A stretch of 64,000 nucleotides of DNA from Flavobacterium aquicola (GTDB lineage: Bacteria; Bacteroidota; Bacteroidia; Flavobacteriales; Flavobacteriaceae): contig NZ_QUNI01000004.1 in assembly GCF_003385115.1 (NCBI RefSeq), positions 124,001 to 188,000 of the forward strand, given 5' to 3'. A program made the position numbers and the translations under genes. This document shows positions 34,399-44,140 of this stretch, piece after piece. Each line of letters begins with the position of its first letter. The stretch's first letter is position 1. The notes beneath the pieces were generated by a model. It was not told the origin of the DNA. It made no database searches and saw only the letters and a program-made list of their open reading frames with translations.

Positions 34399-35280
34399 AT
34401 GCAATACATCATATATTTACTTGCTTATCCCTTAATTTGGGGAATATCGATGCTTCCTTTTCGATTATTGTATCTAACTTCAGATTTGGTTTACTTTGTT
34501 ACTTACAGAATAATAGGTTATCGCAAAAAGACTGTCCGTAAAAATTTAGCGTTAGCTCTTCCTAATTTATCAGATAAAGAAAGACTTAATATAGAGATAA
34601 AATTCTATCACCATATGTGTGATATGTTTCTTGAAATGGTTAAAACGATGAATATTTCGAAAGAAGAAATCTGTAAAAGATTTGTTTTTAAAAACATAGA
34701 GATGTACAAAGAAATCGAAAAACAAGGAAAAAGCGTCGCTATCATATGTTCCCATTATGCAAGTTACGAATGGATTATATCAATGAATTATTATTCAGAT
34801 TTTGTTGCATACGGAATTTACAAACAGCTAAAAAATCCTTATTTTGATAAATTAGTCCATAAAATACGTTCAAGATTTAATGCCAAATTAATTACTACAC
34901 GACAAACTGTACCAACAATAATCAACAACAATAAAAATAATATTTTGGCATTGTATGGTTTTGCCAGCGATCAATCTCCAAAAGCAAAAGGCGCACTTCA
35001 TTGGTCTACATTTATGGGAATTGAAGTTCCAGTCTATGTCGGTGCCGAAATGCTTTCGAAAAGATACAATATGAATCTGCTTTATCTTAATACAAAAAAA
35101 GTAAAACGCGGTCATTACGAAGCTACTCTGGAACTTCTTTCAGATAATGCAAAAGATGTTCCGGACTTTGAACTGACAAACCAATATTTACACCTTTTGG
35201 AAAAACAGATCTATGAAGCACCTGAGTTTTATCTGTGGACACATAAAAGATGGAAATACAGAAGAGAAGAAAGTATTTAA
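34399..35280 (+). CDS. LpxL/HtrB-like lysophospholipid acyltransferase, paralogue 3
   Basis: A 293-residue third copy with the same architecture: N-terminal helix, HYASYE at 119-124, and FYLWTHKRWKYRREESI at the C-terminus. It is the most diverged of the three (for example NMNLLYLNTKKVKRGHYEAT, where the others have F-L-K-T-K-K) and does not share the identical DNA tract of copies 1 and 2. All catalytic residues are kept, so subfunctionalisation, such as different acyl donor or position, is more likely than decay. Confidence 0.88.
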   Translation: MQYIIYLLAYPLIWGISMLPFRLLYLTSDLVYFVTYRIIGYRKKTVRKNLALALPNLSDKERLNIEIKFYHHMCDMFLEMVKTMNISKEEICKRFVFKNIEMYKEIEKQGKSVAIICSHYASYEWIISMNYYSDFVAYGIYKQLKNPYFDKLVHKIRSRFNAKLITTRQTVPTIINNNKNNILALYGFASDQSPKAKGALHWSTFMGIEVPVYVGAEMLSKRYNMNLLYLNTKKVKRGHYEATLELLSDNAKDVPDFELTNQYLHLLEKQIYEAPEFYLWTHKRWKYRREESI

Positions 35281-35324
35281 GATTTTAGAATTCAGATCGC
35301 AGGATTTAGAAATTTATATCAATA

Positions 35325-35369
35325 AAAAATCACCTAAATAAAACAACTTGTTTTGATTAGGTGATTTTT
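35325..35369. terminator. Bidirectional terminator
   Basis: AAAAATCACCTAA (35325-35337) pairs with TTAGGTGATTTTT (35357-35369). An inner AAAACAA/TTGTTTT pairing extends the helix almost to the loop. It lies between the convergent acyltransferase and aminotransferase genes and serves both. Confidence 0.8.
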
Positions 35370-35401
35370 TATTTTCTCAGTCGCTTAGAAATCTTAACAA
35401 C

Positions 35402-36889
35402 TTAAAAAGAAAACCAATTTTGCACTAATTTATCTTCAAATGCTTGTGCTTTTTTATGAACAAACTCATTGGTTTCTTTATTGTAATCATAATCCAGTGA
35501 CCAGCTTTTATGACTTTCAGCTAATGATTTTATGCTGCTACATACATATTCAATTTCATCAGTTGTAGTTGTTGGATGGATAGACATCCTGATCCAGCCT
35601 GGCTTTCTTATTAAATCACCTAAACTAATTTCATCAATTAATTTATTCGAAGCTTCCTGGTCTACATGCAGTAAAAAATGCCCATAAGTTCCTGCACAGC
35701 TGCATCCGCCGCGGGTTTGAATTCCAAATTTATCGTTCAATAATTTTACGCCAAGATTGAAATGCAAATCTTCAATAAAAAAGGAAATTACACCCAAACG
35801 ATTTTGATGCTGCGAGGCAAGAATTTTTATGTTTGAAACAGGATTCAATGTTTCAAAAACATACTCTACAATTTCATGCTCACGCTTAAGAATGTTACTA
35901 ATTCCCATTTGTTCTTTTAATTGAATGGCCAGAGCGGTTTTTATAACTTGCAAAAAGCCTGGAGTCCCACCATCTTCCCTGTCCTCAATATTGTCCAGAT
36001 ATTTATGCTCTCCCCACGGGTTCGTCCAAGAAACAGTTCCGCCTCCGGGACAATCGGGAACCATGTTATGATATAATTTTTTATTAAAAATTAAAACTCC
36101 AGAAGTACCTGGGCCACCTAAAAATTTATGCGGTGAAAAGAATATAGCGTCCAAATAACATTCAGGATCTTCAGGATGCATATCAATTTTCACATACGGT
36201 CCAGAACAGGCAAAATCGACAAAGCAGACACCATTGTGCTGATGTATAAGCTTTGCAGCTTCATGATAAGGAGTTGTAATTCCTGTTACATTCGAACACG
36301 AAGTTATTGAAGCAATTTTATAGGCTCTATTTTTGTGTTTCTCTAATAATGCAGCAAGATTCTCAAGACTGAAAAGACCTTCACTGCAGGAAGGAATCAC
36401 TTCTACGTCGGCAATGGTTTCCAGCCATGAAGTCTGATTAGAATGATGTTCCATGTGCGAAATAAAAACTATTGGCTTTTTTTCGGCTGGAATATTGAAA
36501 TATTTATTCAGGTTTTCAGGAACTTTTAAACCTAAAATTCGCTGAAATTTATTTACAACTCCTGTCATTCCAGTTCCATCTGTGATTAAAACATCATCAG
36601 AATTAGCGTTGACATGATTCTTAATAATATGGCGGGCCTGATGATAGGATTTGGTCATAGCCGTCCCCGAAACAGTAGTTTCGGTATGGGTATTGGCAAC
36701 AAAAGGACCGAACTCATTCATCAGTTTTTCTTCAATCGGGCGATACAAACGGCCGCTTGCTGTCCAATCTGTATAAATAATTTTTTGAGTTCCGTAAGAC
36801 GATTCAAACTCTTGATCGATTCCTATAATATTATTTCGAAATTTATCAAAATACTGTTCTAATTCTGAAGGAACTTTTGCTGTGGTCAT
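35402..36889 (-). CDS. Class V aminotransferase fold PLP enzyme (cysteine desulfurase-like)
   Basis: About 495 residues. Start at 36889 (MTTAKVPSELEQYFDKFRNN) is chosen because a -7 element lies just upstream and the further N-terminal 18 residues look non-homologous. Blocks of the selenocysteine lyase/cysteine desulfurase group: IIYTDWTASGRLYRPIE, SHMEHHSNQTSWLE, CFVDFACSGPYVKIDMHPED, PLP lysine K255 in SPHKFLGGPGTSGVL, and a cysteine-rich GGCSCAGTYGHFLLH. It is longer than typical SufS (about 405), with an extended C-terminal half. No SufBCD or IscU genes are nearby, so the physiological role is open. Confidence 0.85.
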   Translation of the reverse strand: MTTAKVPSELEQYFDKFRNNIIGIDQEFESSYGTQKIIYTDWTASGRLYRPIEEKLMNEFGPFVANTHTETTVSGTAMTKSYHQARHIIKNHVNANSDDVLITDGTGMTGVVNKFQRILGLKVPENLNKYFNIPAEKKPIVFISHMEHHSNQTSWLETIADVEVIPSCSEGLFSLENLAALLEKHKNRAYKIASITSCSNVTGITTPYHEAAKLIHQHNGVCFVDFACSGPYVKIDMHPEDPECYLDAIFFSPHKFLGGPGTSGVLIFNKKLYHNMVPDCPGGGTVSWTNPWGEHKYLDNIEDREDGGTPGFLQVIKTALAIQLKEQMGISNILKREHEIVEYVFETLNPVSNIKILASQHQNRLGVISFFIEDLHFNLGVKLLNDKFGIQTRGGCSCAGTYGHFLLHVDQEASNKLIDEISLGDLIRKPGWIRMSIHPTTTTDEIEYVCSSIKSLAESHKSWSLDYDYNKETNEFVHKKAQAFEDKLVQNWFSF

Positions 36890-36907
36890 TACATTTAAAT
36901 TTGACTT

Positions 36908-36915
36908 CAAATATA
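36908..36915 (-). promoter_or_regulatory. -7 element of the class V aminotransferase gene
   Basis: Minus-strand TATATTTG about 19 bases before the ATG at 36889. A -33 TTTG at normal distance is not evident. The rest of 36916-37111 shows no gene. Confidence 0.4.
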
Positions 36916-37111
36916 TTATTTTTTGAGTGAATTTAAATTTCAATCTTTACATTTTTGCAAATCTAACCACCAAAAACAATAATTATTCTCAAATTTATCT
37001 TTACAAGATTGTAATTTCCAACAAATATTCAATAAAAACCTGATTTTATTAATTTCCTATTTAACCTATTTAATCTATAGATTATAATAAATAGTCATAG
37101 TGAGATAGCAT

Positions 37112-37134
37112 AAAAAAACCCGACTTTCGTCGGG
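37112..37134 (-). terminator. Rho-independent terminator of the hexomutase gene
   Basis: On the minus strand CCCGAC-GAAA-GTCGGG (37134-37119) with a stable GNRA-type loop, followed by seven T residues. It lies seven bases after the stop codon of the mutase gene. Confidence 0.85.
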
Positions 37135-37140
37135 CTTCAA

Positions 37141-38529
37141 TTATATTTCAGCTACAGCTTTTATTTCATCGATAATTCGTAAAGCTAAATCATCAGCTAG
37201 TTTTTGAGAAGCGGCTTCGGTATAAATACGAATAATAGGTTCTGTATTTGATTTTCTTAAATGAACCCAATTTTCAGCGAAATCAATTTTCACTCCGTCA
37301 ATTGTGGTAATGTTTTCGTTTTTATATTTCTCAGTCATTGCAACAAGAATTGCATCAACATCAATCTGCGGAGTCAATTCTATTTTGTTTTTACTCATAT
37401 AATATTCAGGATATGAAGCGCGCAAAGCCGAAACTGATATTCTTTTGTTTGCCAAATGCGTCAAAAACAAAGCAATTCCCACCATACTATCGCGGCCATA
37501 ATGTGATTCTGGATAAATGATTCCGCCATTTCCTTCACCGCCAATAACTGCGTTGTTCTTTTTCATCAATTCCACAACATTCACTTCGCCCACAGCACTT
37601 GCTTCGTAGCTTCCGTTATGATTATTTGTTACATCGCGCAAAGCACGGGAAGATGACATATTAGATACTGTATTTCCGGGAGTTTTGCTCAATACATAGT
37701 CTGCACATGCTACCAAAGTATACTCTTCGCCAAACATTTCTCCGTCTTCGCTGATGAAAGCTAAACGATCAACATCGGGATCCACAACAATTCCCAAATG
37801 GGCTTTTTCAGAAACTACCAACTCCGAAATATCGGTTAAATGCTCTTTTAAAGGCTCTGGATTGTGAGGGAAATGACCATTAGGCTCACAATATAGTTTC
37901 ACTACTTCAACACCCATCAATTCAAGTAATCTAGGAACAATAATTCCTCCTGATGAATTTACACCATCAACCACAACTTTAAATTTTGCCGCTTTTACAG
38001 CTTCAACATCCACTAAAGGTAAGTTCAATACTTCGTCGATATGAATATCCATATAAGCATCGTTTTGAGTAATAGTACCCAAATTATCTACATCGGAAAA
38101 GTCAAAAGCTTCATCTTCGGCAATCTGAAGGATTTTTTCACCTTCAGCTCCATTTAGGAATTCGCCTTTTTCGTTTAATAATTTCAAAGCGTTCCATTGT
38201 TTTGGATTGTGAGAAGCTGTTAAAATGATTCCACCATCTGCTTTTTCCAAAGGAACAGCTACTTCAACCGTTGGTGTTGTAGACAATCCTAAATCAATCA
38301 CGTCAATTCCCAAACCGATAAGTGTATTAATAACTAGATTGTGAATCATAGGCCCCGAAATACGGGCATCACGACCAACTACAACTGTGAGTTTAGCTTT
38401 TTTTGAATAGTTTTTCAGCCAGGTTCCATAAGCCGAAGCAAATTTCACTGCATCTACAGGAGTTAAATTATCTCCTACTTTCCCTCCTATCGTCCCTCGA
38501 ATTCCGGATATTGATTTTATTAAAGTCAT
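37141..38529 (-). CDS. glmM: Phosphoglucosamine mutase / phosphohexomutase
   Basis: A 462-residue alpha-D-phosphohexomutase. The four active-site loops are intact: phosphoserine S106 in TASHNPKQWNALK, the metal loop DPDVDRLAF, the sugar loop GEGNGGIIYPE and the phosphate loop RKSNTEPIIRIYTEA. The N-terminal SISGIRGTIGGKVGDNLTP is typical of GlmM-type enzymes of Bacteroidota. It converts glucosamine-6-phosphate to glucosamine-1-phosphate for peptidoglycan and LPS; phosphomannomutase or phosphoglucomutase activity is the alternative. Monocistronic. Confidence 0.88.
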   Translation of the reverse strand: MTLIKSISGIRGTIGGKVGDNLTPVDAVKFASAYGTWLKNYSKKAKLTVVVGRDARISGPMIHNLVINTLIGLGIDVIDLGLSTTPTVEVAVPLEKADGGIILTASHNPKQWNALKLLNEKGEFLNGAEGEKILQIAEDEAFDFSDVDNLGTITQNDAYMDIHIDEVLNLPLVDVEAVKAAKFKVVVDGVNSSGGIIVPRLLELMGVEVVKLYCEPNGHFPHNPEPLKEHLTDISELVVSEKAHLGIVVDPDVDRLAFISEDGEMFGEEYTLVACADYVLSKTPGNTVSNMSSSRALRDVTNNHNGSYEASAVGEVNVVELMKKNNAVIGGEGNGGIIYPESHYGRDSMVGIALFLTHLANKRISVSALRASYPEYYMSKNKIELTPQIDVDAILVAMTEKYKNENITTIDGVKIDFAENWVHLRKSNTEPIIRIYTEAASQKLADDLALRIIDEIKAVAEI

Positions 38530-38681
38530 TTTATATTATTAAATGGTTATTTGTTACAAATATAAAAAGTTGTACAGTAACTAAGTGTCCCGATAACTAA
38601 GTTTTTGAAAAAAGATTCCTATTTTTACTAAACACAAAGCCTCAGAAGCTTTCATTTTTATTAATTCACTCTTTCAAAACG

Positions 38682-39266
38682 ATGAACTTTCTAGCCCATA
38701 TTTATTTATCTGAAGACCATGAGTTAATAAAAATTGGAAATTTTATGGCCGATGGAATTCGTGGGAAACAGTTTCATAGTTACCATTCAGAAATACAAAA
38801 AGGTATTGTTCTGCATCGGTTTATTGATACTTATACTGATGCTCATCCCATTTTTAGAAATAGCACCAAGCGTCTGCATCAGCAGTATCATCATTATGCC
38901 GGAGTTGTTGTCGATGTTTTTTATGATCATTTTTTAGCCAAAAATTGGAATCAGTATTCTGACGAAAAACTGGAACTTTACGTTGAACGTTTTTATCAAT
39001 CCTTAAAAGACAATTACGGTCTGCTTTCGGACAGAGCCAAAGGAATGATGCCGTATATGATTGAACGCAACTGGCTAGTAAGCTATAAAACAGTAGAGGG
39101 AATTCATCAGATTCTGACTCAGATGGACAGCCGGACAAAAAACGAATCAAAAATGCGATTTGCATCTAACGAACTAAAAGAACACTATACAGAGTTTGAA
39201 AACGAATTCACTGCTTTCTTTGAAGATATTAGAACTGAATCTCATCAAAAATTACTTTCCTTATGA
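38682..39266 (+). CDS. acpH: Acyl carrier protein phosphodiesterase
   Basis: A 194-residue AcpH: MNFLAHIYLSEDHELIKIGN, FMADGIRGKQ, and the HD-like metal region HRFIDTYTDAHPIF followed by DVFYDHFLAKNW. It removes the phosphopantetheine group from holo-ACP in the cytoplasm. The length matches the E. coli enzyme. Its stop overlaps the start of the gamma-glutamyltransferase gene by four bases (ATGA), indicating translational coupling despite unrelated functions. Confidence 0.9.
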   Translation: MNFLAHIYLSEDHELIKIGNFMADGIRGKQFHSYHSEIQKGIVLHRFIDTYTDAHPIFRNSTKRLHQQYHHYAGVVVDVFYDHFLAKNWNQYSDEKLELYVERFYQSLKDNYGLLSDRAKGMMPYMIERNWLVSYKTVEGIHQILTQMDSRTKNESKMRFASNELKEHYTEFENEFTAFFEDIRTESHQKLLSL

Positions 39267-40948
39267 AAAAAATAACACTCTTATTCATTGCTATAGTAAC
39301 AAATTGCCTGGCTCAAAATGAAGCTAAACATGTCACAGGTCTTATCGCAGATAAAGCGATGGTTGTTTCCGCGCGCGAAGAAGCTTCAAAAATCGGGATC
39401 GAAATTATGCGCAAAGGAGGAAATGCTTTTGATGCTATGGTTGCTACCGAATTAGCTTTGGCTGTTGCTTATCCTTACGCAGGAAACATTGGCGGAGGCG
39501 GTTTTATGGTATTTCGCAAAGCGAATGGACAGGCAGGATGTCTCGATTATAGAGAAATGGCACCTTTGGCATCAACCAAGACTATGTTTTTAGACAAAGA
39601 CGGAAAAGTTATTAAAGGAAAAAGTACTGAAACAGCTCTTGCAATTGGAATACCAGGCACCATCGCTGGCATGTTTGCAGTTAATAAAAAATACGGTTCT
39701 ATGCCAATGTCCGAAATTTTAAAACCTGTAATTGCATTGGCTGAAAAAGGAGTTATTGTTACCAAAAAACAAGAGCGTACACTAATTAATTATAGAGATG
39801 CTATCATTAAAGCAAATGCAGAAAATTCTACATTCAATACTAATTCTAAAGAAAATGATACGGTAAAATACCCCGCTTTAGCAGCAACTTTTAAGCGCAT
39901 TGCCAAAAACGGAAAAGATGAATTTTACAAAGGACAAACTGCAAAAACATTAGTAAAATATCTTCAGTCAAAAGGTGCTGTCATCACCATGAAAGATTTA
40001 GCAAAATATGAAGCAAAATGGAGAACGCCGCTGTCCTTTAACTATAAAGATTTAAAAGTTATTTCGATGTCTCCTCCAAGCAGTGGCGGTATCTGTCTGG
40101 CTCAAATTATGAAAATGACTGCTCCATTTGATTTATCAGTGATGGGACACAATTCGGCAGATGCTATACAAGTCATTGTAGAAACAGAACGAAGAGCTTA
40201 TGCAGATAGAAGTTATTTTCTAGGAGACCCAGACTTTGTAAAAATTCCGCTGAAACAACTAATGGATGATGATTATTTAAAACAAAGAATGTCAAGTTTT
40301 GATAAAAATAAAGCAACTTTATCATCTGACATTAAAGAAGGTAACATAAAATATAACGAAAGCACAGAAACGACCCACTACTCTATTGTTGATCAATACG
40401 GCAATGCAATAGCAGCTACCACCACTATAAATGATGCTTATGGCTCAAAGTATTATTGTGATGAATTAGGTTTTTTTCTCAATAACGAAATGGACGATTT
40501 TAGTGTCAAACCAGGCGAACCCAATATGTTTGGTCTTGTTGGTAATGAAGCCAACAGCATTGCACCGCAAAAAAGAATGTTAAGTTCCATGACTCCAACA
40601 ATTATCGAGAAAAAAGGAAAACTTTTTATGGTTGTTGGCTCGCCGGGCGGATCGACAATTATCACTTCGGTGCTGCAGACAATTCTTAATGTTTACGAAT
40701 ACAAACTTAGCATGCAGGAGGCAGTAAACGCACCAAGATTTCATCACCAATGGCTGCCTGATGTTATTACATTCGAACCCAATACTTTTGATACAGACAC
40801 TTTTGAAAAATTAAAAAATAAAGGATACATTATCAATGAAAAAACAACTCCTGTCATTGGAAAAGTTGATGCCATTTTGATACTTCCTAATGGAAAACTG
40901 GAAGGCGGTGCCGATTTTAGAGGTGATGATAAAGCTTCAGGCTTTTAA
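39263..40948 (+). CDS. ggt: Gamma-glutamyltransferase
   Basis: A 561-residue periplasmic Ntn-hydrolase precursor. Signal peptide MKKITLLFIAIVTNCLAQN. The self-cleavage site and nucleophile is the first Thr of TTHYSIVDQYGNAIA (T370), which becomes the N-terminus of the small subunit. Substrate-binding segments LNNEMDDFS and RMLSSMTPTI, and the VVGSPGGSTIITSVLQTILN helix, are conserved. It cleaves glutathione and other gamma-glutamyl compounds. It is translationally coupled to acpH upstream. Confidence 0.95.
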   Translation: MKKITLLFIAIVTNCLAQNEAKHVTGLIADKAMVVSAREEASKIGIEIMRKGGNAFDAMVATELALAVAYPYAGNIGGGGFMVFRKANGQAGCLDYREMAPLASTKTMFLDKDGKVIKGKSTETALAIGIPGTIAGMFAVNKKYGSMPMSEILKPVIALAEKGVIVTKKQERTLINYRDAIIKANAENSTFNTNSKENDTVKYPALAATFKRIAKNGKDEFYKGQTAKTLVKYLQSKGAVITMKDLAKYEAKWRTPLSFNYKDLKVISMSPPSSGGICLAQIMKMTAPFDLSVMGHNSADAIQVIVETERRAYADRSYFLGDPDFVKIPLKQLMDDDYLKQRMSSFDKNKATLSSDIKEGNIKYNESTETTHYSIVDQYGNAIAATTTINDAYGSKYYCDELGFFLNNEMDDFSVKPGEPNMFGLVGNEANSIAPQKRMLSSMTPTIIEKKGKLFMVVGSPGGSTIITSVLQTILNVYEYKLSMQEAVNAPRFHHQWLPDVITFEPNTFDTDTFEKLKNKGYIINEKTTPVIGKVDAILILPNGKLEGGADFRGDDKASGF

Positions 40949-41092
40949 GTGGCCGATCTAAATTTAACATGCCATAAAAAACTGATATACAATTAATTAA
41001 TTTTAATCTTTAAAATAATTATATTAAAATTATAGTTTCATAAAATTAAGTACGTTTTCTTTTACTAAATTTACTTCCAAAAAATTAGTAAA

Positions 41093-42250
41093 ATGTCGGA
41101 AAACAATACTTCAGAAGAAAAAAACAACTCAAATTTAATCACAACAAATACCAAATCCAGAAAAAAAAAAATGGCAGTAGGAGCTGCTATATTAATTGTT
41201 TTAGGAGTAATAATAATTCCTCGCGTTTGGGCAAAATTTCACAAGAAAGAAACTACATGTCTTAATAATCAAACCCAGATTTACGAAAAATATAAAGATG
41301 CTGTTGTCCTGGTAAAACATACTTACGCATTGCAGATTTCTATTAAGGGCTCAGAGCCATTCCAGATAGAAGTTGATGATAATTCATTTGAAGAAAAAAC
41401 AATTTCGGGAACTGGTTTTTTTGTTTCTGAGGATGGAAAAATTGTTACCAATCACCACGTAGCTGAACCATGGAAATATTCTGAACCAAAGACTGACGAT
41501 TTTACTGAACTAAAAAGTCATATTGCGGCTATTTTACCAGACTCGATTGATAAAAAAGATTATAAGACCTATCTGGAATCTCATTGGGATGATTATTACG
41601 GTGATGAAGAAGGTGATTATTCTGAAGAGGAAGCAGCTGCAGAAAACACTGCACCAGTTGCAAATGTAGATTCAACTAGCGTAAGCAGTGAAGTGAATGA
41701 TTTAATAGCTGATAATAAATCCGAAGAAACTGCTGTTACCAGCCAAGTTATTTATATGAATCCGGATGATATAGAAATTGTACCAAATACAATAGAAATC
41801 AGTATAGCACTGCATGGCTCAAAAGACGATTGGCTGCAATGTAAAGTTCTCAAGACTGCCGATGATGAGGAAGTAGATGTAGCAGTTTTACAGCTTACGA
41901 GTGAAAAATTACCTTCATCAGTAAATGACATTGTAGATTTAGACAATGCTGTAAATGATGACACAAGTTTAAAACCTGGTACAAATGCGATTTTGATTGG
42001 ATATCCGATGGGAATGCAGCTCGCAAATACCCGCAAAGGCATAAAAGTCCAAGTTTATGAAGGCCAAATAAATAAGGAATCTGACGGTGTAAGCGTACAG
42101 TATAATGTTACTTCTACACACGGTGCCAGCGGTTCGCCTGTGTTTAATGAATGCGGACAGCTCATTGCAGTAAATTATGCCGGATATGATCAGGCGCAGG
42201 GATATAATTTTGGAATTGTTGCCAAACACGCTATGACTTTGATGGAATAG
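41093..42250 (+). CDS. Membrane-anchored trypsin-like serine protease
   Basis: A 385-residue S1-fold protease. An N-terminal cytoplasmic tail and one membrane helix (AVGAAILIVLGVIIIPRVWA, about residues 25-45) precede the protease domain. The catalytic triad is H122 in VTNHHVAEP, D262 in DEEVDVAVLQL and S346 in THGASGSPVFNE. Between His and Asp is an unusual insert of about 90 residues that is acidic and low in complexity (YYGDEEGDYSEEEAAAENTA). No PDZ domain follows. It faces the periplasm. It is encoded 58 bases before the ClC channel gene. Confidence 0.87.
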   Translation: MSENNTSEEKNNSNLITTNTKSRKKKMAVGAAILIVLGVIIIPRVWAKFHKKETTCLNNQTQIYEKYKDAVVLVKHTYALQISIKGSEPFQIEVDDNSFEEKTISGTGFFVSEDGKIVTNHHVAEPWKYSEPKTDDFTELKSHIAAILPDSIDKKDYKTYLESHWDDYYGDEEGDYSEEEAAAENTAPVANVDSTSVSSEVNDLIADNKSEETAVTSQVIYMNPDDIEIVPNTIEISIALHGSKDDWLQCKVLKTADDEEVDVAVLQLTSEKLPSSVNDIVDLDNAVNDDTSLKPGTNAILIGYPMGMQLANTRKGIKVQVYEGQINKESDGVSVQYNVTSTHGASGSPVFNECGQLIAVNYAGYDQAQGYNFGIVAKHAMTLME

Positions 42251-42276
42251 TTTATCATTTTTTACAGTAAAAAGCC

Positions 42277-42284
42277 TATTTTTG
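42277..42284 (+). promoter_or_regulatory. -7 element of the ClC gene
   Basis: TATTTTTG fits TAnnTTTG and lies 24 bases before the ClC ATG, so the channel gene can be transcribed on its own. Confidence 0.35.
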
Positions 42285-42308
42285 TGATAAATCAATTCAA
42301 AATCTATT

Positions 42309-44102
42309 ATGATTAAAAAGTTTTTTTCAAAAATAGAATATTTACTCGCTTTATCACAGTCGGCTCTTACTCCAAAGCAATTTATTTTTTTGTCCAGTGT
42401 TATAGTTGGAATTTCATCAGCTCTGGCGGTAATCGTTTTAAAAACCTTTGCGCACTGGGTTTTCAGGTTTGCTACTTATGTTACCATTCACACCAATTTC
42501 TTTAATGTAGGAATTGTCAAAATAATGCTTCCTGTTATTGGGATTATGCTGACCGTATTTGTTGTCAACCGATTTTTAGGAGGTTCTATTGAAAAAGGCA
42601 CTTCTCAAATTTTATATGCTGTAGCCAAAAAAGCAAGTATTATTCCCAGAAAGCAAATGTATGCGCAAATCGCTACTAGTTCGCTTACAGTTGGTCTGGG
42701 AGGATCTGCCGGATTGGAAAGCCCAATTGTCATTACAGGAGCTGCTTTTGGTTCCAATTATGCCCAAAAATATAAATTATCATACAAAGACAGGACATTA
42801 CTTATAGGCTGTGGAGTCGCAGCCGGAATTGGTGCCGCTTTTAATGCACCTATTGCAGGAGTTTTGTTTGCTGTCGAAGTTTTATTGGTAGATGTCAGTA
42901 TTTCTGCATTTACACCAATAATGATTGCGGCTGCAACCGGAGCATTGGTTTCTGCCATTGCATTGGATGAAACTATTTTATTAAATTTCCCAACTAGGCA
43001 AACATTCGATTATCATAATATCTTTTATTATATATTTTTAGGCGTATTTACTGGATTTATTGGTGTTTATTATGCACGAAATTTTCAAAGAATCGAGCAC
43101 TATTTTGCGCATATGCGACTTTCATCTTATAAAAAAGCATTTTTTGGAGCATCAATTTTAGCATTGATGATATTTATTTTCCCAACGCTTTTTGGTGAAG
43201 GATATGAAACCATCAGAACGTTGTCTGAAAGTGATCCTGGTCAATTATTAGATGATACACTTTTTAAAAGTTTTAGAAATAACAATTGGGCTTTACTGGC
43301 TTTTGTTGGGTGTTCGTTTATGTTAAAGGCTTTTGCTTCGGGGATAACATTGGGTAGTGGCGGAAACGGAGGGAACTTTGCTCCTGCTCTATTTTTAGGT
43401 TCTTATGTTGGCTTTTTCTTTTCCAAATTATTAAATTTAACTGGATTGACTCATCTGCCTATCAGTAATTTTACAGTTGTGGGAATGTCAGGAATTCTGA
43501 GTGGTTTATTTCACGCACCTTTGACAGCAATATTTTTGATTGCAGAAATTACGGGAGGTTATGGCTTGATGATTCCTTTGATGATTGTTGCTTCCATTAG
43601 TTATGCAATTTCCAAACGATTTGAAGTACATTCATTGGATGTGAAGAATCTAGCCAAAAAAGGGCATGCCTTTACCAGTAATAAAGACACTAACGTGCTT
43701 TCGACTTTGGATACAAATTCAATCATTCAAACCGATTATCTAACCATTTCACCAGATGAGAATCTTGAAAAATTAGTGGATTTAATCTCTCATTCCAATC
43801 AGGTTATTTTTGCTGTGGTTTCATTGGATAAAAAATTATTGGGTATTGTTCATTTTAATGATATCAGGGAAATTATTTTCAATCCATATCGAGTAAAATA
43901 TACTTTAATCAAGGAGATTATGGTTCAACCCGTTGCTGTTGTTCACCCAACCAATAGCATGGAAATTGTAATGGATAAGTTTGAAACAACGAAAAAAGCA
44001 TTTCTTCCAGTAATTAGAGATGATAAATATTATGGTTTTATATCAAAATCCGTAGCACTTGAAGCCTATAGAACAAAATTAAAATCAATGACCATAGAAT
44101 AA
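42309..44102 (+). CDS. ClC family chloride channel/transporter with CBS domains
   Basis: A 597-residue ClC membrane protein (about residues 1-430) with two C-terminal CBS domains (about 455-590). Pore motifs: GLGGSAGLESPIVITGAAFG, where the usual G-R-E-G-P is G-L-E-S-P but the gating glutamate is kept; GIGAAFNAPIAGVLFAVEVL; and GSGGNGGNFAPALFLGSYVG for the second selectivity loop. It mediates chloride flux or Cl-/H+ exchange, and the CBS pair probably senses adenine nucleotides. A typical flavobacterial ClC. Confidence 0.94.
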   Translation: MIKKFFSKIEYLLALSQSALTPKQFIFLSSVIVGISSALAVIVLKTFAHWVFRFATYVTIHTNFFNVGIVKIMLPVIGIMLTVFVVNRFLGGSIEKGTSQILYAVAKKASIIPRKQMYAQIATSSLTVGLGGSAGLESPIVITGAAFGSNYAQKYKLSYKDRTLLIGCGVAAGIGAAFNAPIAGVLFAVEVLLVDVSISAFTPIMIAAATGALVSAIALDETILLNFPTRQTFDYHNIFYYIFLGVFTGFIGVYYARNFQRIEHYFAHMRLSSYKKAFFGASILALMIFIFPTLFGEGYETIRTLSESDPGQLLDDTLFKSFRNNNWALLAFVGCSFMLKAFASGITLGSGGNGGNFAPALFLGSYVGFFFSKLLNLTGLTHLPISNFTVVGMSGILSGLFHAPLTAIFLIAEITGGYGLMIPLMIVASISYAISKRFEVHSLDVKNLAKKGHAFTSNKDTNVLSTLDTNSIIQTDYLTISPDENLEKLVDLISHSNQVIFAVVSLDKKLLGIVHFNDIREIIFNPYRVKYTLIKEIMVQPVAVVHPTNSMEIVMDKFETTKKAFLPVIRDDKYYGFISKSVALEAYRTKLKSMTIE

Positions 44103-44140
44103 ATTAATATCGGATTTCAAATATTGTTCAAGAACCCGAT

